64,000 nucleotides of DNA from Anaerolineaceae bacterium. Lineage in GTDB: Bacteria; Chloroflexota; Anaerolineae; Anaerolineales; Anaerolineaceae. Location: the NCBI GenBank assembly GCA_016841445.1, contig JAENZD010000006.1:1-64000 (forward strand), given 5' to 3'. This document shows positions 60,024 through 64,000 of this stretch, in pieces. The number at the start of each line of letters is the position of its first letter. The first letter of the stretch is position 1. The position numbers and the translations under genes are program-made. The notes below the pieces were generated by a model. The model was not told where the DNA came from. It saw only the letters and a list, made by a program, of their open reading frames with translations, and made no database searches.

Positions 60024-61358
60024 ATGACAATTAAGATGCCAAAAGGAACATATTATTTTCCGGAACATTTCTTATGGGGGACGGCTACCGCAGCTGCACA
60101 AGTTGAAGGGCGCAACCAGAACAGCACCTGGTATGCCTGGGAAAAGGAGGAAGGGCGGATCGTCAATAGTGATTCAGCCCAGGTGGCCTGCGATTGGTGG
60201 AGCGGACGGTGGCGTGAGGATTTTGATCGAGCCCAGGCTGCAAATCAAAATGCACACCGCCTTTCCATTGCCTGGAGCCGCATCCAACCGGAGCCTGACC
60301 GTTGGGATGAAGATGCCCTGGACAGGTACCGGGAAATGCTGACCGGTCTTGTTTCGCGTAAAATGACCCCGATGGTCACCCTGCATCACTTCAGCGAACC
60401 CCTATGGGTAGCCGAGATGGGTGGATGGGAAAATGAAGCTATCCCCGATCTGTTTGCAGCATTTGTGCGTAAAGCCGTAGAAGCGCTAATGCCCTACTGC
60501 AACCTGTGGGTGACGATCAACGAACCAAACGTTTTTGCCTATGGTGCTTATTTGGAAGGAAATTTCCCTCCAGGAAAGCAAGACCTGAAAACAGCGGTCG
60601 GGGTGATGGCGCAGATGGTTCGTGCCCATGCCCGCGCTTATCATACCATCCATGAACTGCAGCCTGAATCTCGGGTGGGGATTGCTTTAAATGTCCGCGG
60701 CTTTAAACCGGCGACGTGGTCTCCGCTGGATAAGCTGGCAGCCAAAATTTACTCAAATTTATTTAATGAAGCATTTCCAAAAGCACTTAAAGACGGTGTT
60801 TATCAGCCATTTTTGCGAAAGGAACAGATACCGGAAGCAGCGGGGACGCAGGATTTTTTGGGTATTAACTACTACACCAATGAATTGCTTCGGTTCAACC
60901 CATTTGCGGGTGGCGGGATGTTCGCGACCGGATCTTTTCCCAAAAATACCGCTTTAAGCGAATCAGGCGATATCGCCAATATACCCATGGGTCTTGCAGA
61001 AAGTGTGGTGTGGGGAAATAAGTTCGGTGTGCCAATGATCATCACCGAAAACGGGATTGATGATTCAAAGGATGCGATTCGCCCACGCTATCTTGCAGAG
61101 CACCTGCATGCACTTTGGAAGGTGATGAATGGGAACTACCCGGTGGAAGGGTATTTTCACTGGACCCTGGTGGATAATTTTGAATGGGAGCGCGGCTGGT
61201 CGCAGCGGTTTGGTTTGTGGGAACTTGACCTGGAAACCCAGGCGCGCATCAAGCGGCCCAGTGCTGAACTTTATGCTGAGATCTGCCGGACGAATGGGAT
61301 CTCTGCGGATGCCGTGGAGAAGTACGCCCCGGATGCGATGCCGGCTCTTTTCCCTTAA
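60024..61358 (+). CDS. Beta-glucosidase, glycoside hydrolase family 1
   Basis: 444 residues, full length. N-terminal FPEHFLWGTATAAAQVEG is the family signature; the acid/base Glu is in WVTINEPNVFAYG (about residue 167) and the nucleophile Glu in MIITENGID (about 344). No signal peptide, so cytosolic, using imported sugars. No transporter or regulator adjacent. A short ATG further in (M5, at 60036) is possible. Confidence 0.95.
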   Translation: MTIKMPKGTYYFPEHFLWGTATAAAQVEGRNQNSTWYAWEKEEGRIVNSDSAQVACDWWSGRWREDFDRAQAANQNAHRLSIAWSRIQPEPDRWDEDALDRYREMLTGLVSRKMTPMVTLHHFSEPLWVAEMGGWENEAIPDLFAAFVRKAVEALMPYCNLWVTINEPNVFAYGAYLEGNFPPGKQDLKTAVGVMAQMVRAHARAYHTIHELQPESRVGIALNVRGFKPATWSPLDKLAAKIYSNLFNEAFPKALKDGVYQPFLRKEQIPEAAGTQDFLGINYYTNELLRFNPFAGGGMFATGSFPKNTALSESGDIANIPMGLAESVVWGNKFGVPMIITENGIDDSKDAIRPRYLAEHLHALWKVMNGNYPVEGYFHWTLVDNFEWERGWSQRFGLWELDLETQARIKRPSAELYAEICRTNGISADAVEKYAPDAMPALFP

Positions 61359-61648
61359 TCTTAGACCTAAGATGAAGTGAAAAACCAGCGATGCAATAAA
61401 ACATGAATACACCAGGTACCATCATGGTTTTTATTGCCCGCATTAATCTTGACATTGACAAACGAAAAGATCTTAATGAATTTTTCCCAAAACCAAGGGC
61501 GAACAGCTCCAAGGATTTGTTTCATAAAATACGCAGGGTTAGGTTGGTGGGGTAAAATTTACGAGTTATATTAATTTCTTAATAATTTCTCATATTCATG
61601 TATACTATTAAGATAATTCTTTAGTCTATTAGAGAGCCAGGAGAGTTG

Positions 61649-62494
61649 ATGAAAAAGGTAGCCATAATAACAGACAGCAGCGCCTATTTACCGCCAGAAG
61701 TCGTTAAAGAATTGGATTTGCATGTAGTCCCTCTGACACTGCATTGGGATGATGAAAGTTACCGGGACGGAGAAGATATCCGGGCTGAGGAATTTTATAC
61801 CCGGCTGGCGCAGTCCAGCACAATCCCGACCACCAGCCAGACAACGGTTGGTGAATTTGACCGGCTTTTTAAATCCTTGCTCGATCAGGATTATGCCGTG
61901 TTTGCCATGCTCATTTCCAGCGGCATTTCCGGCACAGTGGAATCTGCAATCCAGGCGAAAACCCATTTTCCTGATGCGCCGTTAGAAGTCTTCGATTCTC
62001 AGCTTGTTTCCATGGCTTTGGGTTTCATGGTTATGACCGTCGCTAGAGCAGCAAAAGAAGGTGCCAATCTCGCTGCTTGCAAAGCGCTGGCTGAAGCAGT
62101 TTACCCGAAAATAGGTGTCTATTTCACCGTTGATACACTAAAGTACCTCAATAAGGGCGGGCGGATTAACACAGCGAAGCGGCTGTTGGGATCTGCATTG
62201 AACCTCAAACCGATCATGGAGATCCGTGATGGGAAGATCGAACTGGTGGAATCTGTTAGATCGCGCAAGAAAGCAGTGAACCGCATGCTTGAACTGGTTG
62301 AACGGGATATCGCTGACCTGACGCCTGTTTCGATTTCAACATTCCACGCTGCAGCTGATGAAGATAACAAGGCATTAATGGAAGAAGCTGTTGCGCGTTT
62401 TCAGCCTGTGGAAACAGTGACAACATTCGTGAGCCCGGTTATTGGCACGCATACCGGCCCGGGAACATTAAGCATTGCTTATATGGCTGGATGA
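61649..62494 (+). CDS. DegV-family fatty-acid-binding protein
   Basis: 281 residues from ATG 61649, AGGAGAG upstream; the TTG one codon earlier is a weaker start. Start AIITDSSAYLPPEVV and TSQTTVGEFDRLF, ISSGISGTVESA, GRINTAKRLLGSALNLKPIM are typical. DegV/FakB proteins hold a fatty acid for FakA kinase. No fakA here. It is convergent with the YdcF-like gene, with one base between the stops. Confidence 0.93.
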   Translation: MKKVAIITDSSAYLPPEVVKELDLHVVPLTLHWDDESYRDGEDIRAEEFYTRLAQSSTIPTTSQTTVGEFDRLFKSLLDQDYAVFAMLISSGISGTVESAIQAKTHFPDAPLEVFDSQLVSMALGFMVMTVARAAKEGANLAACKALAEAVYPKIGVYFTVDTLKYLNKGGRINTAKRLLGSALNLKPIMEIRDGKIELVESVRSRKKAVNRMLELVERDIADLTPVSISTFHAAADEDNKALMEEAVARFQPVETVTTFVSPVIGTHTGPGTLSIAYMAG

Positions 62495-62495
62495 T

Positions 62496-63290
62496 TTAGA
62501 GCCAACCCCGTAACCTATAGATTGCCATCCCAAAATATTCCTTAAGCGCACTGGTTGTTAACCCCAGTGAGTTGGCGTTGGGCATGAGGTTGATAAAAAA
62601 CTCGCCTGCCGAGGGCTTGAAAGCACTTTGCCAGTTCTGTTCTGTTACGGTGAAATCTGCTGGTGCGGGAATTACCGTTAGCCCTTGCGCTTCGAATAAT
62701 GCGAGCGCACGCGGCATGTGCATGGCAGAGGTGACCAGGATGATCTCCTTGATGTCATTTTCCTTTAAGATCTCCGATGAAAGCACCGCATCATCATAAG
62801 TATTCTGCGAATCAGGCTGAAGCCAAATTGCATCCTGAGGCACACCAATGAAGACCAACAAGTCATTCATTTCTTCTGCCGGCGATTCTCCGCGTGCGGA
62901 ACTGAACGAAAGATTACCCCCGCTGGCTAAAATGACGGGTGCTGCACCATCCTGGTAAAGCTTTGAAGCATAAAGCACACGGTCACCGGCACTGTTGATT
63001 TCTGTCATGGGCCGCGGTGAATCCTGTGATTCAGTACCACCGCCCAGTAGGACGATCACTTCGGCGCTTGGTGGTGTCTCCGATGGTAAATTGCGCCACT
63101 CCAGCGACCGTGCCAGGGCATAGCTGACCCAACGATTGCTGCTGAGCCATAAGAGGATCAATGCGACAATCAGCAGGCCGCGCTGCCACTTGCGGTGTCG
63201 ATTAACGATCAGCAGGATGATCAACAGGATGCAGGTTAACCCGACAGGATAGATAAAGAGCGGTAATAATTTACTGAGATATTCGAACAT
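62496..63290 (-). CDS. YdcF/ElyC-like (DUF218) membrane protein
   Basis: 264 residues. Two N-terminal spans (residues 8-30 and 36-55) and a DUF218 domain: AEVIVLLGGGTESQ, AAPVILASGG and the conserved Asn-Thr-Tyr-Asp region (DSQNTYDDAVLSSEIL), then ILVTSAMHMPRALALFEAQGL. The domain probably faces outside or the cell-wall side. Family members such as ElyC and SanA affect envelope integrity; the reaction is unknown. Confidence 0.9.
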   Translation of the reverse strand: MFEYLSKLLPLFIYPVGLTCILLIILLIVNRHRKWQRGLLIVALILLWLSSNRWVSYALARSLEWRNLPSETPPSAEVIVLLGGGTESQDSPRPMTEINSAGDRVLYASKLYQDGAAPVILASGGNLSFSSARGESPAEEMNDLLVFIGVPQDAIWLQPDSQNTYDDAVLSSEILKENDIKEIILVTSAMHMPRALALFEAQGLTVIPAPADFTVTEQNWQSAFKPSAGEFFINLMPNANSLGLTTSALKEYFGMAIYRLRGWL

Positions 63291-63690
63291 GCTGGCCTTC
63301 TTTCTTCCGGTGCATTAAAAATGCTTTTCCAAGGGTTTATCCAGGGTTCCTCTTTACTTAAGGAGAAAAAAATACATTTGCATCACACAAACAGAACGTC
63401 GTAACAGTGATGAACCGTCAAAGATTATACTCGCGTAAAGACGGTGATTTCGACCAGTTTTATCGTCGCAAGGTTCATGCCAGAGTTCAATATAGAATTG
63501 GGTAAAATTGATTACTGGGTTTTCTATAATCCATAAAGACAAATACACCTTTTCGGGATATGACTTGCGATATAATACGATGATGAATTTCAATTTATTT
63601 TTAAATTGATTTTCTGGCTATTTATTATAAGATTTTAGCAGTTGACAGGATCAAAACGCATTTGGGTATTTTAATTGATTAGGAGTTTTT
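63291..63690. other. Intergenic region upstream of the final gene
   Basis: No gene that I trust. A TATAAT at 63571-63576 has no clear -35. The only open frame (63354-63593, minus strand) has no ribosome site or product. AGGAG at 63681-63685 belongs to the last gene. Confidence 0.5.
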
Positions 63691-64000
63691 TTGGCAAGAC
63701 CGTTGTGGTTTATTAATTTTCTAAAGAAACACTTTGAATTACGTTATCTTGGCGCAGAGATGACAAAATGGCCGGTGATTGGGAGGATCATGGAAAAGGC
63801 ACTCTTCAACGGCCATCAAACTGGCGATGCGCTTTTTTACCTGCCTAAAGACCGTGTGTTGATCCAGCAAAATATCACAGCACCCGATAATATTGTTGTT
63901 CCCTCGCAGGTGTTGGAATATTTTATCGATGAAGCGAAATATGTGTTTTTAATGGATAAATGTATCTGCCGCGATGCAGCAGACTGCCAGAATTATGACC
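63691..64000 (+). CDS. Putative iron-sulfur protein, N-terminal part (cut by window end)
   Basis: The TTG at 63691 has AGGAG 5 nt upstream. The first 103 codons read cleanly to the end of the window. Near the end is KCICRDAADCQNY, a Cys cluster (CxC and a later Cys) that could bind an iron-sulfur cluster. The N-terminus is basic and amphipathic. The rest of the gene and its function lie beyond the window. Confidence 0.7.
   Translation, partial: MARPLWFINFLKKHFELRYLGAEMTKWPVIGRIMEKALFNGHQTGDALFYLPKDRVLIQQNITAPDNIVVPSQVLEYFIDEAKYVFLMDKCICRDAADCQNYD

Noticed and set aside
63354-63593. 79-codon minus-strand frame upstream of the last gene
   Set aside because: No ribosome site, no recognisable product, and it lies in an AT-rich intergenic region.

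Overview
The window is 64 kb of bacterial chromosome, dense in genes on both strands and broken by a few AT-rich or repeat-rich accessory stretches. The protein set, the Bacillus-type LexA box, the T-box, the lipoproteins and the lack of outer-membrane genes fit a Chloroflexota bacterium, probably class Anaerolineae. That placement is an inference from protein resemblance, not a computed result.

Layout. 1-3940: translation block (tuf 3' end, rpmG, tRNA-Trp, secE, nusG, rplK, rplA, rplJ, rplL), with two L1-type leader hairpins and an L10-type leader with an attenuator. rpoBC does not follow rplL. 4.0-8.2 kb: S41 protease-like gene, lexA with a textbook SOS box, a YitT membrane protein, and a small operon (FmdB zinc ribbon, CsoR/CstR repressor, OsmC) behind a 12-bp-arm palindrome. 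8.3-13.4 kb: probable lipid-modification pair (cfa plus a geranylgeranyl-reductase-like flavoprotein), a lipoprotein and a DUF4173-like membrane protein. 13.5-18.1 kb: T-box-controlled pheS-pheT, interrupted by a four-helix-bundle gene set between related short repeats. 18.2-31.6 kb: metabolic and membrane genes (M29 aminopeptidase, aldo/keto reductase, radical SAM protein, CPBP protease, a glycosyltransferase-methyltransferase fusion, DUF885, trpS, HAD phosphatase, birA). 31.7-37.5 kb: divergent gyrA and uvrA. 37.5-44.6 kb: two GyrI-like proteins with a WYL regulator, then an array of short repeats, then a MarR repressor with palindromic operators in front of a heterodimeric ABC exporter.

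44.6-52.9 kb: a his operon (hisD-G-C-B-H-A-F-I-E) plus a HAD phosphatase gene. A leader ORF with four consecutive His codons and a terminator precede it, so transcription attenuation is expected; the leader peptide appears almost leaderless. The operon lacks a recognised histidinol-phosphatase and the terminal HAD gene is the natural candidate.

52.9-59.5 kb: accessory region. tRNA-Val(CAC) is the start of a small AT-rich island bounded by a 41-bp exact copy of the tRNA 3' end. It is followed by REP-type palindromes carrying a 5' GTAG, a REP-associated tyrosine transposase (RAYT), an AT-rich gene of unknown function and a gene relic that joins the two ends of an Eco57I-like restriction-modification enzyme. 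60-64 kb: GH1 beta-glucosidase, DegV, a YdcF/ElyC-like protein and the start of an iron-sulfur-type protein cut by the window end.
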